Shown: positions 52,554-63,141 of the stretch, piece by piece
Position numbering within the stretch: the first letter of the stretch is position 1
Layout of the letters: each line of letters starts with the position of its first letter
Source: Methylibium sp.
GTDB lineage: Bacteria > Pseudomonadota > Gammaproteobacteria > Burkholderiales > Burkholderiaceae_C
Length of the DNA: 64,000 nucleotides
Assembly (NCBI GenBank): GCA_013824165.1
Contig: PNNH01000067.1
Span: 1 to 64,000, forward strand
Direction of reading: 5' to 3'
The notes under the pieces: generated by a model
Seen by the model: only the letters and a program-made list of their open reading frames with translations
Databases searched by the model: none
Told to the model about the DNA's origin: nothing
Made by a program: the position numbers and the translations under genes

Positions 52554-53987
52554 TCAATAGCGGTAGGTGGCGGACTTGAATGGGCCGGTCTTCGGCACGC
52601 CGATGTAGGCCGCCTGCTCATCGCTCAGCTCGCTGAGCTGCGCATTCAGCGTCACTAGCTGCAGGCGCGCCACCTTCTCGTCCAGGTGCTTGGGCAGCAC
52701 ATAGACCTTGCCGATGTCATAGGCGTCCTTGTGGGCATACAGCTCAATCTGCGCAATGGTCTGGTTCGCGAAGGAGCTCGACATCACATAGCTCGGGTGG
52801 CCGGTGCCGCAGCCCAGGTTCACCAGTCGGCCCTTGGCCAGCAGGATGATGCGACGGCCGGAGGGGAAGATCACATGGTCGACCTGCGGCTTGATCTCGT
52901 CCCACTCGCACTTGTCCAGCGAAGCCACGTCGATCTCGTTGTCGAAGTGGCCGATATTGCAGACGATGGCGTTGTTCTTCATCGCCGCCATGTGCTCGTA
53001 GCGGATCACGTTCTTGTTGCCGGTGGCGCTGACGAAGATGTCGGCCTTGTCGGCGGCATATTCCATCGTCACGACGCGATAGCCTTCCATCGCGGCCTGC
53101 AGTGCGCAGATCGGGTCGATCTCGGTCACCCACACCTGGGCCGAGAGCGCGCGCAACGCCTGGGCCGAGCCCTTGCCCACGTCGCCATAGCCGGCCACGA
53201 CGGCGATCTTGCCGGCCACCATCACATCGGTGGCGCGCTTGATCGCGTCGACCAGAGATTCGCGGCAGCCGTAGAGGTTGTCGAACTTGCTCTTGGTCAC
53301 CGAGTCATTGACGTTGATGGCGCGGAACAGCAGACCGCCCTTGGCCGCCATCTCGTTCAGGCGCAGCACGCCAGTGGTGGTTTCCTCGGTCACGCCGATG
53401 ATCTCGGCGCTCTTGCGGGTGTACCAGGTCGGGTCCTGGGCGATCTTGGCCTTGATCGCGGCGAACAGGATGCGCTCTTCCTCGCTACCCGGCTTGGCCA
53501 GCACGCTCAGGTCCTTCTCGGCCTTCTGGCCCAGATGCATCAGCAGCGTCGCATCGCCGCCGTCGTCCAGGATCATGTTCGGGCCTTCGCCCGGCTCACC
53601 CTTGGCGGCGAATTCGAAGATGCGATGGGTGTAGTCCCAATAGTCCTCCAGCGTCTCGCCCTTGTAGGCGAACACCGGCGTGCCTTCGGCCACCAGCGCG
53701 GCAGCCGCATGGTCCTGGGTGGAGAAGATATTGCACGAGGCCCAGCGCACTTCGGCGCCCAGCGCTTGCAGGGTTTCGACCAGCACGCCGGTCTGGATGG
53801 TCATGTGCAGCGAACCGGTGATGCGGGCGCCCTTGAGGGGCTGGCTCGCAGCGTATTCGCGGCGGATCGCCATCAGCGCGGGCATCTCGCTCTCGGCGAT
53901 GCTCAGTTCCTTGCGGCCCCAGGCGGCCAGGGACAGGTCGGCAATCTTGTACTGGTCAGCGGCCAGGGTCTTCTTAACGGCGTTCAT
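52554..53987 (-). CDS. ahcY: Adenosylhomocysteinase
   Basis: Splits S-adenosylhomocysteine to adenosine and homocysteine, with bound NAD. The 477-residue protein has [19 protein letters not shown] near the substrate site, the NAD-binding [32 protein letters not shown] and the C-terminal ...SATYRY ending. The ATG at 53987 is set by the conserved [23 protein letters not shown] riboswitch in its leader makes expression respond to its own substrate. tlyA-metF follow 147 bases later, across the 4.5S RNA gene. Confidence 0.97.
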   Translation of the reverse strand: MNAVKKTLAADQYKIADLSLAAWGRKELSIAESEMPALMAIRREYAASQPLKGARITGSLHMTIQTGVLVETLQALGAEVRWASCNIFSTQDHAAAALVAEGTPVFAYKGETLEDYWDYTHRIFEFAAKGEPGEGPNMILDDGGDATLLMHLGQKAEKDLSVLAKPGSEEERILFAAIKAKIAQDPTWYTRKSAEIIGVTEETTTGVLRLNEMAAKGGLLFRAINVNDSVTKSKFDNLYGCRESLVDAIKRATDVMVAGKIAVVAGYGDVGKGSAQALRALSAQVWVTEIDPICALQAAMEGYRVVTMEYAADKADIFVSATGNKNVIRYEHMAAMKNNAIVCNIGHFDNEIDVASLDKCEWDEIKPQVDHVIFPSGRRIILLAKGRLVNLGCGTGHPSYVMSSSFANQTIAQIELYAHKDAYDIGKVYVLPKHLDEKVARLQLVTLNAQLSELSDEQAAYIGVPKTGPFKSATYRY

Positions 53988-54080
53988 TGCAGGCTCCTTC
54001 AACACATTCTTGAAGCCGCTGCCGCCTGGCGCAGGAGAGAAAGGGGGATTCAAACTCTCACCCACGCAGGACTTCAGCGG

Positions 54081-54163
54081 GTGAGCGCAGTTGCGACGAG
54101 GCCTGTGAATCACAGAGCTTGTTCCGAGCCTGGCCTCAGTGCAGAGGTTGCAACGCTCCTCGG
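54081..54163 (-). promoter_or_regulatory. S-adenosylhomocysteine riboswitch
   Basis: Read on the minus strand: CCGAGGAGCGTTGCAACC, then AGGCTCGG-type closure (AGGCCAGGCTCGG), then GCAACTGCGCTCAC. P1 (CCGAG/CTCGG) and the pseudoknot (GAGCGTTGC with GCAACTGCGCTC) are both present, the signature of the SAH riboswitch. It begins within a few bases of the predicted start point and precedes ahcY by about 94 bases. Confidence 0.92.
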
Positions 54164-54172
54164 AATGGCAGC

Positions 54173-54178
54173 ATTGTA
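54173..54178 (-). promoter_or_regulatory. Candidate -10 element of the ahcY promoter
   Basis: TACAAT on the minus strand lies 10 bases before the SAH riboswitch, so transcription would begin near its first base. The -35 region is poor. Confidence 0.5.
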
Positions 54179-54239
54179 GTCGGATCATCGATTGGCGTGA
54201 TGGCGAGAGCAGCGCTGGGATTGCGGACAATCTCGGCCC

Positions 54240-55034
54240 ATGCAAGCGCTTGAACTCTGCCCCCCGGAATCCCTGGCCCGCCTGTTCGGCGTGCTCACCG
54301 ACATCGACGACACCCTCATCGGACACGCCGGCCTGCCGGCCGAGACCTTGCAGTCTCTGCATGATCTGCAGGCGGCCGGCGTGCCGGTGATCGCCATCAC
54401 CGGTCGCCCGTCCGGCTGGAGCGAGGCCTTCGCGATGGACTGGCCGGTGGCGGCTATCGTGGCGGAGAACGGGGCGGTGATGCTGCGCAATCTGCAGGGC
54501 CGGCTGCAGCGCGACTTCTGCCAGGACGAGGCCACCCGCTGCGCCAACTTCGCCCGCCTGCAGGCCTGTGCCGCCGATGTGCTGGCGCGTGTGCCGGGCG
54601 CCACGCTGGCCACCGACAGTGCCGGCCGCCTGACCGATATCGCCATCGACCACAGCGAGCATGCACATCTGCATGCGCCGCAGATCGAACAGGTCTGTGC
54701 CGTGATGCGCGAGCATGGGCTGCGCGCCACCGTCAGCTCCATCCACATCAATGGCTGGATCGGCGAGCACAACAAGTGGACCGCGGCGCATTGGGCCGTG
54801 CATGCCGCGCTGGGCCAGGCCTTCGATGCCAGTGAGTGGGTCTATGTGGGCGACTCCACCAATGACCAGCAGATGTTCGCGCGCATGCCGTTGTCGGTGG
54901 GCGTGGCCAATATCGCGCGCTTCGTGCCGCAGCTGCAGGCGCTGCCGAGCTACGTCACGCGCGGCGAGCGCGGCCTGGGCTTTGCCGAGCTGGCGCGGGC
55001 GCTGCTGTCAGCGCGCGCTGGCGTTGCCTCCTGA
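54240..55034 (+). CDS. HAD-superfamily IIB hydrolase (mannosyl-3-phosphoglycerate phosphatase-like)
   Basis: A 264-residue phosphatase of the HAD class IIB: motif [11 protein letters not shown] with the nucleophile Asp, motif II ITGRP, and motif [13 protein letters not shown]. The cap insertion resembles sugar-phosphate phosphatases such as mannosyl-3-phosphoglycerate or sucrose phosphatases; the actual substrate is unknown. It is divergent from ahcY. Its 3' end overlaps the convergent PhnD-like gene by 27 bases. Confidence 0.87.
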   Translation: MQALELCPPESLARLFGVLTDIDDTLIGHAGLPAETLQSLHDLQAAGVPVIAITGRPSGWSEAFAMDWPVAAIVAENGAVMLRNLQGRLQRDFCQDEATRCANFARLQACAADVLARVPGATLATDSAGRLTDIAIDHSEHAHLHAPQIEQVCAVMREHGLRATVSSIHINGWIGEHNKWTAAHWAVHAALGQAFDASEWVYVGDSTNDQQMFARMPLSVGVANIARFVPQLQALPSYVTRGERGLGFAELARALLSARAGVAS

Positions 55035-55874
55035 CGCGCCGGCGTCGCGCAACTGCTCCAGTGCGATCTCGCGCAGCAGCGCCAGGCGCTTGAGCACGGC
55101 GGCATCGACGCGGTAGAGCAGCGTGTTGCCCACGGTGCCCGCCCGCGATGGATCGGGGACGAACGCCAGCATGGCCTCGCGCAGCCGGGCCACGCGCTCG
55201 GGCGCCAGACGTGGCTGGGCCACGAAGATCGGCGCCTCGATGTCGCCCAGCTCGGCCATCGCGCTATGGCCGCCAAAACCGTGGCTCGGCAGCATGTCGA
55301 GCTGGTTGCGGGTGGCGAGCACCGCATCGACGTCGCCCCGCTCCAGGCTGATCATGGCGCTGTTGATTGAGGTCTGCGGCAGCAGCTGCACATCGCGCCC
55401 TGGCTGCAGCTGGTGCTGGCGCAGCCATAGCGTGCCGACGGCTGCACTCAAGGACAGCTGTCCGAGCGAGCCGATCTTGCGACCGCGCAGCTCGGCCGTC
55501 GAGCGCAGCCCGCCCTGGGCGCGCACCAGCAGCAGCACCGGGGTGCGGCTCAGTGTGCCAGCCAGTGGCTGGAAACCCCAGTCGCTGATGGCCAGGCCGG
55601 CCAGATGCGAGGGCAGATAGCTGATGTCGTAGGCCCCGGCCCGCGTCTGCTTGAGCTGCTCGACAAAGTCGCGCGCGGTGTAAAGCTCGACCGGCTGCTG
55701 CATCTGCCGGGCCAGATGCTCGCGCAGCGGCCGGAACGCGCTCAGCAGCGCAGAGGTCGTCAGGAAGGGTGCGAGCCCGATGCTCAGTGGTGCGGCGGCT
55801 GTCTGCGCCAGCAGCCCGGCGGGGCTGAGCAGGGCCGCGCTGGCTGCGCAAAGCTGGCGTCGGGTGGGGTTCAT
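55008..55874 (-). CDS. PhnD-like periplasmic binding protein
   Basis: A 288-residue PhnD/TctC-neighbouring family protein: Tat/Sec signal ([21 protein letters not shown]), [29 protein letters not shown] and [20 protein letters not shown], typical of phosphate/phosphonate-type binding proteins. No transporter genes lie nearby. It is translationally coupled (four-base overlap) to the hybrid kinase gene upstream, so it probably delivers a ligand signal to the sensor rather than to a transporter. Confidence 0.85.
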   Translation of the reverse strand: MNPTRRQLCAASAALLSPAGLLAQTAAAPLSIGLAPFLTTSALLSAFRPLREHLARQMQQPVELYTARDFVEQLKQTRAGAYDISYLPSHLAGLAISDWGFQPLAGTLSRTPVLLLVRAQGGLRSTAELRGRKIGSLGQLSLSAAVGTLWLRQHQLQPGRDVQLLPQTSINSAMISLERGDVDAVLATRNQLDMLPSHGFGGHSAMAELGDIEAPIFVAQPRLAPERVARLREAMLAFVPDPSRAGTVGNTLLYRVDAAVLKRLALLREIALEQLRDAGASGGNASAR

Positions 55875-58132
55875 GTCGGTGCTGCCGGACTGGTGGCCGG
55901 CTGGCTCAGCAGCTCTTCCAGGTCCTTGAGCAGGGCCTGGAAATCCAGCGGCTTGGTGTGATAGCGGCTGAAGCCTGCGTCCAGCGCGAGCTGGATGTCG
56001 CTGGCCATGGCGTTGGCGCTCAGCGCGATCATGGGCAGCGCCGCGGTGCGCGGGTCGGCCCTGACGCGGCGGCACACCTCGATGCCGTCAAGGTCGGGCA
56101 GGTCGATGTCGACCAGCAGCAGATCGGGGCGCAGCGAGCGCAGCAGTTCCAGCCCGCGCACGGCGTTGGCGGCAAGGCTCAGCGCGTAGGCGGGCTCGTG
56201 CTCAAGCAGGCTGCGCAGCAGTTCTGCGTTGGCCGGGTTGTCTTCGATGTAGAGCAGGCGGCGCGGGCGCAGCAGGGCGTCCGCCGTGCTGCGCAGGCGC
56301 TGGGGCAGCAGGGCGGCGGACTCGGGCGCCGCACAGGCGGGCAGCCAGATGCTGAACATCGAACCCTGGCCCGCCTTCGAGCTGACTTCGATGCGGCCGC
56401 CCATCAGCTCGATCAATCGCCGCGTGATCACCAGGCCGATGCCGGTGCCTGGCGTCGCGTCGTCAATTTTCTCGAAACGTACGAAGGGCTTGTAGAGCTG
56501 GTCCAGCTCATCTTGCGTCATGCCGCGGCCGGTGTCGGCGACGGTGACGCGGACTTCGCCGGCATCGTTGCTGCTGCTGACGGACACCCTCACACGGCCG
56601 CCGCGGCGGTTGTACTTGATGGCATTGGACAGCAGGTTGTTGAGTACCTGCTTGAGCCGCTTGCGGTCGGCGCGTGCCCAGGGTGACGCCCCGGGTTCGA
56701 TGCCGACGCGCACCCCCTGCTGGCTGGCCAGCGAGGCCAGCATCTGCGTGGTCTCGCCGACCAGTTCCAGCACGTCCAGCGCCTCGGGCTTGGTGCTCAT
56801 CTCGCCCGCCTCGATGCGCGACAGGTCCAGCACATCGTCGATCAGCTCCAGCAGGTGCCAGCCCGCCCGCTCGATCTGCACGATCTTCTCGGCCTCGCTG
56901 CTGCGCAGCCGCTCCTTGGACATGCCCAGCAGCTGCGCGAAGCCAAGGATGGCGTTGAGCGGCGTGCGCAGCTCATGGCTCATGCGCGACAGGAACTGGG
57001 ACTTGGCCTGGTTGGCGCGCTCGGCGGCGTCGCGCGCCGCCTGCAGCTCCTGCGTGCGCTGGCGTACCCGGGTTTCGAGGCCTTCGTTGAGGGCGCGCAG
57101 CGCCTGTTCGCCCTGCACATGCCGGCTGACATCGCTGATGCTGCAGACCACACCGTCAGGGCTCACCGAGCCCGGCGAAAAGCGCGGTTCGGCGTTGATG
57201 CTGAGCCAGCGTTCACTGCCGTCGTCGGCGCGGCAGGCCAGCAGCACCTCGCGCTGCGGCTCAGCCGTGCGCAAGGCCCGGGTCCAGGGCAGGTCCTCAG
57301 CCGCGAGCGCGATCTGGCGCTGCAGCAGCGGCGCCAGGTCCGTGCCTGCCGGCACGCTGCCCAGCGCCAGCAGGCGGCGCGCGGCCTCATTGCATTCGCG
57401 CACCCGCCCCAGCTTGTCGCACACCAGCAGGCCGCCCGACATCGACGCCACCAGCGAGCGCTGCTGCTGCTCGCTGTCCAGCAGTGCGGCGATCTTGTCG
57501 CGGATGGCGGCCGACATGCGATTGAAAGAGTCCGCCACCAGGCCTAGCTCCAGGATGCGGCTGCCGGGCAGTTGCTGCTCGTAGTTGCCGGCCGCCACGC
57601 GCTGACTTGCCTCGGCCAGGCGGCGCAGATGGGCGCTGACCCAGGCCGTCCAGCCGAACAGCAGCGCCAGCCCGCTGACCAGGATGGCGCTGCCGATCAG
57701 CAGGCTGTTGCGCCACAGCCGCTGCTGGCTGGCTTGCAGTGCCGAGGCGTCGATGCCCAGGTGCAGCTCGCCAAGACGCTGCCCGGCCAAGATCACGGCA
57801 TGGCGCGCGCTGCGCACTGCAGGATCGCCCTCCGAGGGCTTGCCCACCCGTGCCACGGACTGGCCGCGTGCATCGAACAGCTCGGCAAAAACCAGGTGCG
57901 AGGCATTGGCGCTCTGCATCAGCAAGTCGCGCGCCGCGGCGTGGTCGCGCTCGGCCAGCAGCGGGGCTGCTGCCGCGCCCAGCAGGGGCGCCGCCAGGTC
58001 CAGCTCGGCACCGAAGCGCTCTTCCAGCGTGCGCTGCATCAGGTGTTCGGCGTTCCACAACAGGAGCCCGAGCATCAGTGCCAGCGTGATGATGCTGCCG
58101 AGGAAGTACTGTGAACGCAGGCTTTTGGTCAA
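55871..58132 (-). CDS. Hybrid sensor histidine kinase
   Basis: A 753-residue membrane kinase. Helix 1 (about 10-27) and helix 2 (about 143-168) flank a periplasmic domain of about 115 residues; then HAMP (about 165-225), PAS (about 225-340), HisKA with the phospho-His in [10 protein letters not shown] (near 386), an ATPase domain with DTGRGM and GTGIGLVI, and a receiver with DNPANAE and the phospho-Asp in [11 protein letters not shown] (near 675). The start is TTG at 58132; no ATG is available nearby. It lies between a GGDEF regulator and the PhnD-like gene. Confidence 0.9.
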   Translation of the reverse strand: MTKSLRSQYFLGSIITLALMLGLLLWNAEHLMQRTLEERFGAELDLAAPLLGAAAAPLLAERDHAAARDLLMQSANASHLVFAELFDARGQSVARVGKPSEGDPAVRSARHAVILAGQRLGELHLGIDASALQASQQRLWRNSLLIGSAILVSGLALLFGWTAWVSAHLRRLAEASQRVAAGNYEQQLPGSRILELGLVADSFNRMSAAIRDKIAALLDSEQQQRSLVASMSGGLLVCDKLGRVRECNEAARRLLALGSVPAGTDLAPLLQRQIALAAEDLPWTRALRTAEPQREVLLACRADDGSERWLSINAEPRFSPGSVSPDGVVCSISDVSRHVQGEQALRALNEGLETRVRQRTQELQAARDAAERANQAKSQFLSRMSHELRTPLNAILGFAQLLGMSKERLRSSEAEKIVQIERAGWHLLELIDDVLDLSRIEAGEMSTKPEALDVLELVGETTQMLASLASQQGVRVGIEPGASPWARADRKRLKQVLNNLLSNAIKYNRRGGRVRVSVSSSNDAGEVRVTVADTGRGMTQDELDQLYKPFVRFEKIDDATPGTGIGLVITRRLIELMGGRIEVSSKAGQGSMFSIWLPACAAPESAALLPQRLRSTADALLRPRRLLYIEDNPANAELLRSLLEHEPAYALSLAANAVRGLELLRSLRPDLLLVDIDLPDLDGIEVCRRVRADPRTAALPMIALSANAMASDIQLALDAGFSRYHTKPLDFQALLKDLEELLSQPATSPAAPT

Positions 58133-58179
58133 GGCGGCGATTCGATCAATGAGCGTGCCAGCGATGGCCGCGAACAGGT

Positions 58180-59211
58180 TCAGACATCGGAGCGTTCCTG
58201 CCGATCCAGCGCCGACTGGGCGGAACGCTGCTCAAGCGTGTCCATCTGCATCTCGAAGCTGAAGAAGCGGTTGCGCCCGCGCGACTTGGCAGTGTAGAGC
58301 GCATCATCGGCGCGCCGCAGCAGGCCTTCGACCGTCGTGCTGTCGTCCGGCGTGCAGGTGGTGATGCCCCCCGAGATCGTGACATGCGGTGCCAGCGGCG
58401 ACGCGGGGTGCTCCGGGGCGCTGAGGCTCAGCGCGCGCAGCACTGCGCGCGCGAAGATCATCGCGCCGGAGCGCGGCGTGCCGGGCAGGATCAGTGCGAA
58501 CTCTTCACCGCCGTAGCGCGCCGCACTGTCGCGCGGCCGGCGGCAGGTCTGCTGCAGCAGGCGCCCGACGCGCTGCAGGCAGGCGTCGCCCTCCACATGC
58601 CCCAGGCTGTCGTTGTAGGCCTTGAAATAGTCGATGTCACACAGCACCAGCGTCAGCGGTTGCTGCTCGCGCCGGGCGCTGGCGATTTCCTGCTGCAGCC
58701 GAGTGTCGAAGGCGCGGCGGTTGGGCAGGCCGGTGAGCGAGTCTTCGTGGCTCAGGCGGCTGAGCTGCTCGTTGGCCAGCCGCAATTCTTCCGACAGCTC
58801 GATCAGCCGGCCCTGGATGCGGCGCAGGCGCTGCATCGCACGCAGCTTGGCCTGCAGCACGGTGGCCGAGACCGGCTTGACCAGATAGTCGTCGCCGCCG
58901 GATTCGATGCCCAGCCACAGGTCCTGGTCCTGGTCGCGGCTGGACAGAAAGATGATGGGGGTCCAGCCACCGGCTTCCAGGGCGCGCATCTGGCTGGCCA
59001 CCCAATAGCCGTCGCGCTCGGGCATTTCCACGTCCAGCAGCACCAGGTCGGGCTTGAAGCTGCGGAACAGCTTCAGCGCCTGCTCGGCCCCCTCGGCCTC
59101 CAGCACCTGATGGCCGGTGGCCGCGAGCTGCGCCACCAGCACCTGGCGCGCCGAAGCCTGGTCGTCGACGACCAGCACCTGCAAGGGGGGAAGGGCTGCG
59201 GGCAATTCCAT
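58180..59211 (-). CDS. Response regulator diguanylate cyclase (PleD/WspR-like)
   Basis: A 343-residue protein: N-terminal receiver (VLVVDDQAS, phospho-Asp in [13 protein letters not shown] near residue 60, VKP lysine) and C-terminal GGDEF domain with the active GGEEF variant near residue 234 and an inhibitory-type RxxD region. Phosphorylation is expected to turn on c-di-GMP synthesis. It is the first gene of the regulator-kinase-binding protein unit; the kinase starts 47 bases later. The ATG at 59211 is chosen. Confidence 0.93.
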   Translation of the reverse strand: MELPAALPPLQVLVVDDQASARQVLVAQLAATGHQVLEAEGAEQALKLFRSFKPDLVLLDVEMPERDGYWVASQMRALEAGGWTPIIFLSSRDQDQDLWLGIESGGDDYLVKPVSATVLQAKLRAMQRLRRIQGRLIELSEELRLANEQLSRLSHEDSLTGLPNRRAFDTRLQQEIASARREQQPLTLVLCDIDYFKAYNDSLGHVEGDACLQRVGRLLQQTCRRPRDSAARYGGEEFALILPGTPRSGAMIFARAVLRALSLSAPEHPASPLAPHVTISGGITTCTPDDSTTVEGLLRRADDALYTAKSRGRNRFFSFEMQMDTLEQRSAQSALDRQERSDV

Positions 59212-59399
59212 GCGTCTGGCACAGCGGTGAGGGACGGTTGCTTGATTATCTGGGGTCAACGCTGCTGCTGCAGAGGGTTTATGCGGAGGTCAGCGCCAGC
59301 GCTGCCTGGGCCTACAGAACTCCAAAAACATGCCGATATGCATCAATGGCCCGGCTTGCGCGGGGTGCGAGGAGCAGGGCCACAGCTCGGGAACACCAT

Positions 59400-60365
59400 A
59401 TGACGGAAACCACCCACCTAGAAGCCAAGGTTCTGCTGCTTGAGCATGACCCGGTGCAGTACCAGTGCCTGATGGACTTCTGCGACGAGGTCGGCCTGAA
59501 GGCGATGCCTCGCACGGCGCTGGATGCCCTGCCGACGCTGGCGCAGCACAAGGATCTGGGCGGTGTGCTGCTGGCCGAGGACCTGCCCTGCGACGGGCCG
59601 GACAGCCTGGGGCTGGCGCGCCAGATCCACAAGCTGCGGCCCGAATTGCCGATCTTCCTGCGCAGAACCAGCACGCGCGCTCTAGGCGACGAGGAGCAGG
59701 CGGCCGTCAGGCACGCCTGGGTCACCGGCGATACCGAGCAGCTGCGCGCCAACGTCGAGCGCAGCATCTTCAGTCTGCGTTATCCCACGGCGCTAGTGGA
59801 CGGCGTGATGGACCTGACCAGCTCGGCCATCCGCTCGATGTTTCCGCATGCCAAGGTGACGGCGGAGTCACCCTTTGTCGTGCATGACCGCATCATCTTC
59901 GGCCAGGTCTCGACCTTGATTGCGCTGGAAAGCACCTGGTGTCGCGGCTACATGATGCTGCAGACCGAGGAGCATGCGCTGCGCCAGGGCATGATCCAGG
60001 GCTTCGGCTTCGAAGGCGTGGGCGGCGACCTGAACTTCCGTGAGCTGAACAATCTGCTGGGCGAGACGACCAACCTGATCTGGGGCGCATTCAAGAACCG
60101 CTTCATCCCGCCGCGCGCCTTCACCAGCCAGCAGACCCAGGTGCCCATCGTCATCAACCATGAGCAGAAGTACATCTCCTTCGGCTCCCAGGACCCGCAG
60201 CTGTGCATCCGTTATCAGTTGGCCGATCCGAGGCGGCCGGGCATGCCCCCGCTGGTCATCGTGCAGCGCCTGATCTTCAATCTGCACTGGTCCCCGGAGG
60301 AATTCGCCGAGTTCGCGGCAGCGCCGCCCGACAAGGGCGACACCGGCGAACTTGAGCTGTTCTGA
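59400..60365 (+). CDS. CheX-domain protein with degenerate receiver domain
   Basis: A 321-residue protein. Residues about 8-125 look like a receiver fold (KVLLLEHDPVQYQCLMDFC), but the usual phospho-Asp position is occupied by a LLAEDLP sequence, so it may be non-phosphorylatable. Residues about 150-310 form a CheX-like chemotaxis phosphatase domain with the ELNNLLGETTN active-site helix (Glu-x-x-Asn). CheX removes phosphate from CheY-P. A CheY gene follows 59 bases downstream. The ATG at 59400 is chosen. Confidence 0.8.
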   Translation: MTETTHLEAKVLLLEHDPVQYQCLMDFCDEVGLKAMPRTALDALPTLAQHKDLGGVLLAEDLPCDGPDSLGLARQIHKLRPELPIFLRRTSTRALGDEEQAAVRHAWVTGDTEQLRANVERSIFSLRYPTALVDGVMDLTSSAIRSMFPHAKVTAESPFVVHDRIIFGQVSTLIALESTWCRGYMMLQTEEHALRQGMIQGFGFEGVGGDLNFRELNNLLGETTNLIWGAFKNRFIPPRAFTSQQTQVPIVINHEQKYISFGSQDPQLCIRYQLADPRRPGMPPLVIVQRLIFNLHWSPEEFAEFAAAPPDKGDTGELELF

Positions 60366-60424
60366 GTCGCCGATACTTGACTAATTGATCGATTGAAATC
60401 GCGCCCGCCCGAGGAGAAGTACAG

Positions 60425-60796
60425 ATGGCGAATGTTCTTGTGGTTGACGACTCCAGCACCATGCGTGAGATCGTTGCCAGTTTTCTGAGCAAGAACGGTT
60501 TTGAGGTGGCTGTTGCCACCGATGGTCGTGATGGTCTGGCGCAACTGAGTCAGGATGCCGGGATCCGGCTGGTGCTCAGCGATATCAATATGCCCAATAT
60601 GGACGGGCTGACGATGGCCGAGAAGATCCGTTCCGAGCTGGGCAACCAGGAGGTGCGCATTGTCATGCTCACCACCGAAGACAACGTCGAGATGCGCGAG
60701 CGCGGCCGCGCGATCGGCGTGACCGGCTGGATCGTCAAGCCTTTCCGCGGCGATGTGGTGCTGGGGCCGCTGAAGAAGCTGTGCGGCATCAGCTGA
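60425..60796 (+). CDS. CheY-like single-domain response regulator
   Basis: A 123-residue receiver with no output domain: acidic pair VVDDSSTM, phospho-Asp in VLSDINMPNMDG (near residue 56), the conserved LTTE and IVKPF motifs. It probably works with the CheX-like protein encoded just before. A GAGGAGAAG site precedes the ATG. Ends at a strong terminator. Confidence 0.93.
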   Translation: MANVLVVDDSSTMREIVASFLSKNGFEVAVATDGRDGLAQLSQDAGIRLVLSDINMPNMDGLTMAEKIRSELGNQEVRIVMLTTEDNVEMRERGRAIGVTGWIVKPFRGDVVLGPLKKLCGIS

Positions 60797-60831
60797 CGGG
60801 CCGCCTTGGACGCTTCTGCACCGCAGATGGA

Positions 60832-60864
60832 CAAAGGCCGCTCCGGGGTACCGGAGCGGCCTTT
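60832..60864. terminator. Bidirectional terminator between cheY-like gene and metK
   Basis: AAAGGCCGCTCCGG / CCGGAGCGGCCTTT, a 14-base hairpin with flanking A and T runs, lies between two convergent genes and can serve both. Confidence 0.88.
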
Positions 60865-60896
60865 GTTGTTTGGCGGACTAAGGTGTCGGACCGAAC

Positions 60897-62078
60897 TTAC
60901 AGGCCCGCCGCTGCACGCAGCGCAGCCGCCTTGTCCGTCCGCTCCCAAGTGAATTCGGGCTCTTCGCGGCCGAAGTGGCCGTAGGCCGCCGTCTTGGAGT
61001 AGATCGGGCGCAGCAGGTCCAGCATCTGGATGATGCCCTTGGGACGCAGGTCGAAGTGCTCGTTGACCAGCGCGGCGATCTTCTCGTCGGAGATCACGCC
61101 GGTGCCTTCGGTATAGACCGTCACGTTCATCGGGCGGGCCACGCCGATCGCGTAGGCGACCTGGATCTGGCACTGCTTGGCCAGGCCGGCGGCGACGATG
61201 TTCTTGGCCACATAGCGGGCGGCATAGGCGGCCGAGCGGTCCACCTTGGTCGGGTCCTTGCCCGAGAAGGCGCCACCGCCGTGCGGGCAGGCGCCGCCAT
61301 AGGTGTCGACGATGATCTTGCGGCCGGTCAGGCCGCAGTCACCCTGCGGGCCGCCGATGACGAAGCGGCCCGTCGGGTTGATCAGGTACTTGGTGTCGGC
61401 CGTCAGCCATTCCTTGGGCAGCACCGGCTTGATGATCTCCTCGCGCACCGCTTCGTAGAACTCGGGCGTCATCTTGTCGCCTAGGCTCATCTCGGGGGCG
61501 TGCTGGGTGGACAGCACCACGGTGTCGATCGAATGCGGCTTGCCGTCCACATAGCGCAGCGTGACCTGGCTCTTGGCGTCCGGGCGCAGGAAGGGCAGTC
61601 GGCCGTCCTTGCGCATCTGCGCCTGGCGCTCCACCAGACGGTGGGCGTAATAGATCGGCGCGGGCATCAGCTCGGGCGTCTCGTCGCAGGCGTAGCCGAA
61701 CATCAGGCCCTGGTCGCCAGCGCCGGTGTTCAGGTAGTCGTCGCTGGCGCGGTCCACACCCTGCGCAATGTCGTTAGATTGCTTGTCATAGGCCACCAGC
61801 ACCGCGCAGCCCTTGTAGTCGATGCCGTACTCGGTGTTGTCGTAGCCGATGCGCTTGATGGTGTCGCGCGCCACCTGGATGTAGTCGACATTGGCCTGGG
61901 TGGTGATTTCACCCGCCAGCACGACCAGGCCAGTGTTGGTCAGTGTTTCCGCCGCGACACGGGACACCGGGTCCTGGGCCAGGATTGCGTCGAGAATGGC
62001 ATCCGAGATCTGGTCGGCCACCTTGTCGGGGTGTCCTTCGGAAACTGATTCGGAAGTAAAGAGAAAATCGCTCGCCAC
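60897..62078 (-). CDS. metK: S-adenosylmethionine synthase
   Basis: Makes SAM from methionine and ATP. The 393-residue protein has [51 protein letters not shown] and [13 protein letters not shown]-type (here [12 protein letters not shown]) motifs. The start is GTG at 62078 with a clear TTTAGGAGC ribosome site. A long hairpin lies in the 160-base leader. Metabolically it joins ahcY and metF of the methyl cycle, both encoded about 7 kb away. Confidence 0.97.
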   Translation of the reverse strand: MASDFLFTSESVSEGHPDKVADQISDAILDAILAQDPVSRVAAETLTNTGLVVLAGEITTQANVDYIQVARDTIKRIGYDNTEYGIDYKGCAVLVAYDKQSNDIAQGVDRASDDYLNTGAGDQGLMFGYACDETPELMPAPIYYAHRLVERQAQMRKDGRLPFLRPDAKSQVTLRYVDGKPHSIDTVVLSTQHAPEMSLGDKMTPEFYEAVREEIIKPVLPKEWLTADTKYLINPTGRFVIGGPQGDCGLTGRKIIVDTYGGACPHGGGAFSGKDPTKVDRSAAYAARYVAKNIVAAGLAKQCQIQVAYAIGVARPMNVTVYTEGTGVISDEKIAALVNEHFDLRPKGIIQMLDLLRPIYSKTAAYGHFGREEPEFTWERTDKAAALRAAAGL

Positions 62079-62111
62079 TGGGTGCTCCTAAAAAGTCAGT
62101 CGGTCGGCGTT

Positions 62112-62173
62112 GCCGGGCTGTCAGGAGACGCGGCGAACGCTTTAGCGGCATTTGTTGAGCTTGACAGCCCGGC
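62112..62173 (-). promoter_or_regulatory. Structured leader hairpin of metK
   Basis: A perfect 12-base inverted repeat (GCCGGGCTGTCA at 62112-62123 and TGACAGCCCGGC at 62162-62173) with a 38-base loop sits 34 bases before the metK GTG. There is no T-run, so it is not a simple terminator. It could be an RNA regulatory structure or an operator pair. A TATAAT-like element on the minus strand (62244-62249) lies upstream. Confidence 0.5.
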
Positions 62174-62254
62174 GGCGTTTCGATGACTCGATAAACAGCC
62201 GCATCGCCCCGCAAGTTGTCCAAATTAACTCGGCGATGCGCCAATTATAGAAAC

Positions 62255-63139
62255 ATGATGTCGCTGTTGCGCCTGATGTCCCGCAGTCCCCTGTGGCTGC
62301 TGCATGGTCTTGGAGCCCTCATTGGCTGGCTGACTTGGTGGGCCTCGCCCACTTACCGGCAGCGCTTTCGCGCCAATGTGCGGACCGCCGGCCTGGCCTG
62401 GCCCCAGGCGCGCCCGGCCATTGCCCATGCCGGGCGCATGCTGGCCGAGCTGCCCTGGATGTGGCTGCGCCCCAAGGACCAGCCTTTGGGCCCGCGTGTG
62501 CGCTGGGAGGACGAGGGACTGGTCGATGCCGCCTTGGCACAGGGGCGCGGGCTGGTGCTGCTGACGCCGCACCTGGGCTGCTTCGAAGTGACGGCACAGG
62601 CCTATGCCGAGACCTTCGGCGCGCGTGCACCGATCACCGTGCTGTTCCGCCCGGCCCGCAAGGCCTGGATGCGCTCCCTGGTGGACGGCTCGCGCGAGCG
62701 GCCGGGCCTGGCGACGGCGCCGGCCAACTTGGCGGGTGTGCGCCAGATGCTGCGCGCGCTGCGCCAGGGCCAGGCGATCGGGCTCTTGCCTGACCAGGTG
62801 CCGCCGGAAGGGCTGGGCGTGTGGGCGCCGTTCTTCGGTCAACCAGCCTACACGATGACGCTGGCGGCCAAGCTCAGCCAGCAAAGCGGTGCGCCCATTC
62901 TGCTGATCTGGGGTGAACGCCTGCCGCACGGCCGGGGCTATGTGGTGCGCGTACGACCCGGCCCGCAGGTGCCGGCCGATTCCACGCCAGAATCGGCCGC
63001 CACGCTCATCAATCAGGCCATGGAAGAACTGATCCGCTTGTCGCCCCAGCAGTATCTGTGGGGCTACCACCGCTACAAGAACCCGCGCGGCCTGGACCTG
63101 GGCCAGGGGGCGGGCGCGGCTGAGCGGCGGGAGCCCTGA
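62255..63139 (+). CDS. Lysophospholipid/lipid A acyltransferase (LpxL/HtrB family), copy 1
   Basis: A 294-residue inner-membrane acyltransferase that adds secondary acyl chains to lipid A in the known family. It has an N-terminal membrane anchor (LLHGLGALIGWLTWW), the catalytic HLGCFE (HX4D/E-type motif), LFRPARKAWM and LLPDQVPPEGLG. The ATG at 62255 lies in the metK promoter region, so the two starts are divergent. The next gene is a paralogue starting two bases after the stop. Confidence 0.92.
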   Translation: MMSLLRLMSRSPLWLLHGLGALIGWLTWWASPTYRQRFRANVRTAGLAWPQARPAIAHAGRMLAELPWMWLRPKDQPLGPRVRWEDEGLVDAALAQGRGLVLLTPHLGCFEVTAQAYAETFGARAPITVLFRPARKAWMRSLVDGSRERPGLATAPANLAGVRQMLRALRQGQAIGLLPDQVPPEGLGVWAPFFGQPAYTMTLAAKLSQQSGAPILLIWGERLPHGRGYVVRVRPGPQVPADSTPESAATLINQAMEELIRLSPQQYLWGYHRYKNPRGLDLGQGAGAAERREP

Positions 63140-63141
63140 AG

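Noticed and set aside
62079-62254. Known SAM or SAH riboswitch before metK
   Set aside because: The leader hairpin lacks the conserved SAH core (GAGGAGCG...GCAAC) and I see no SAM-I or SAM-II pattern.
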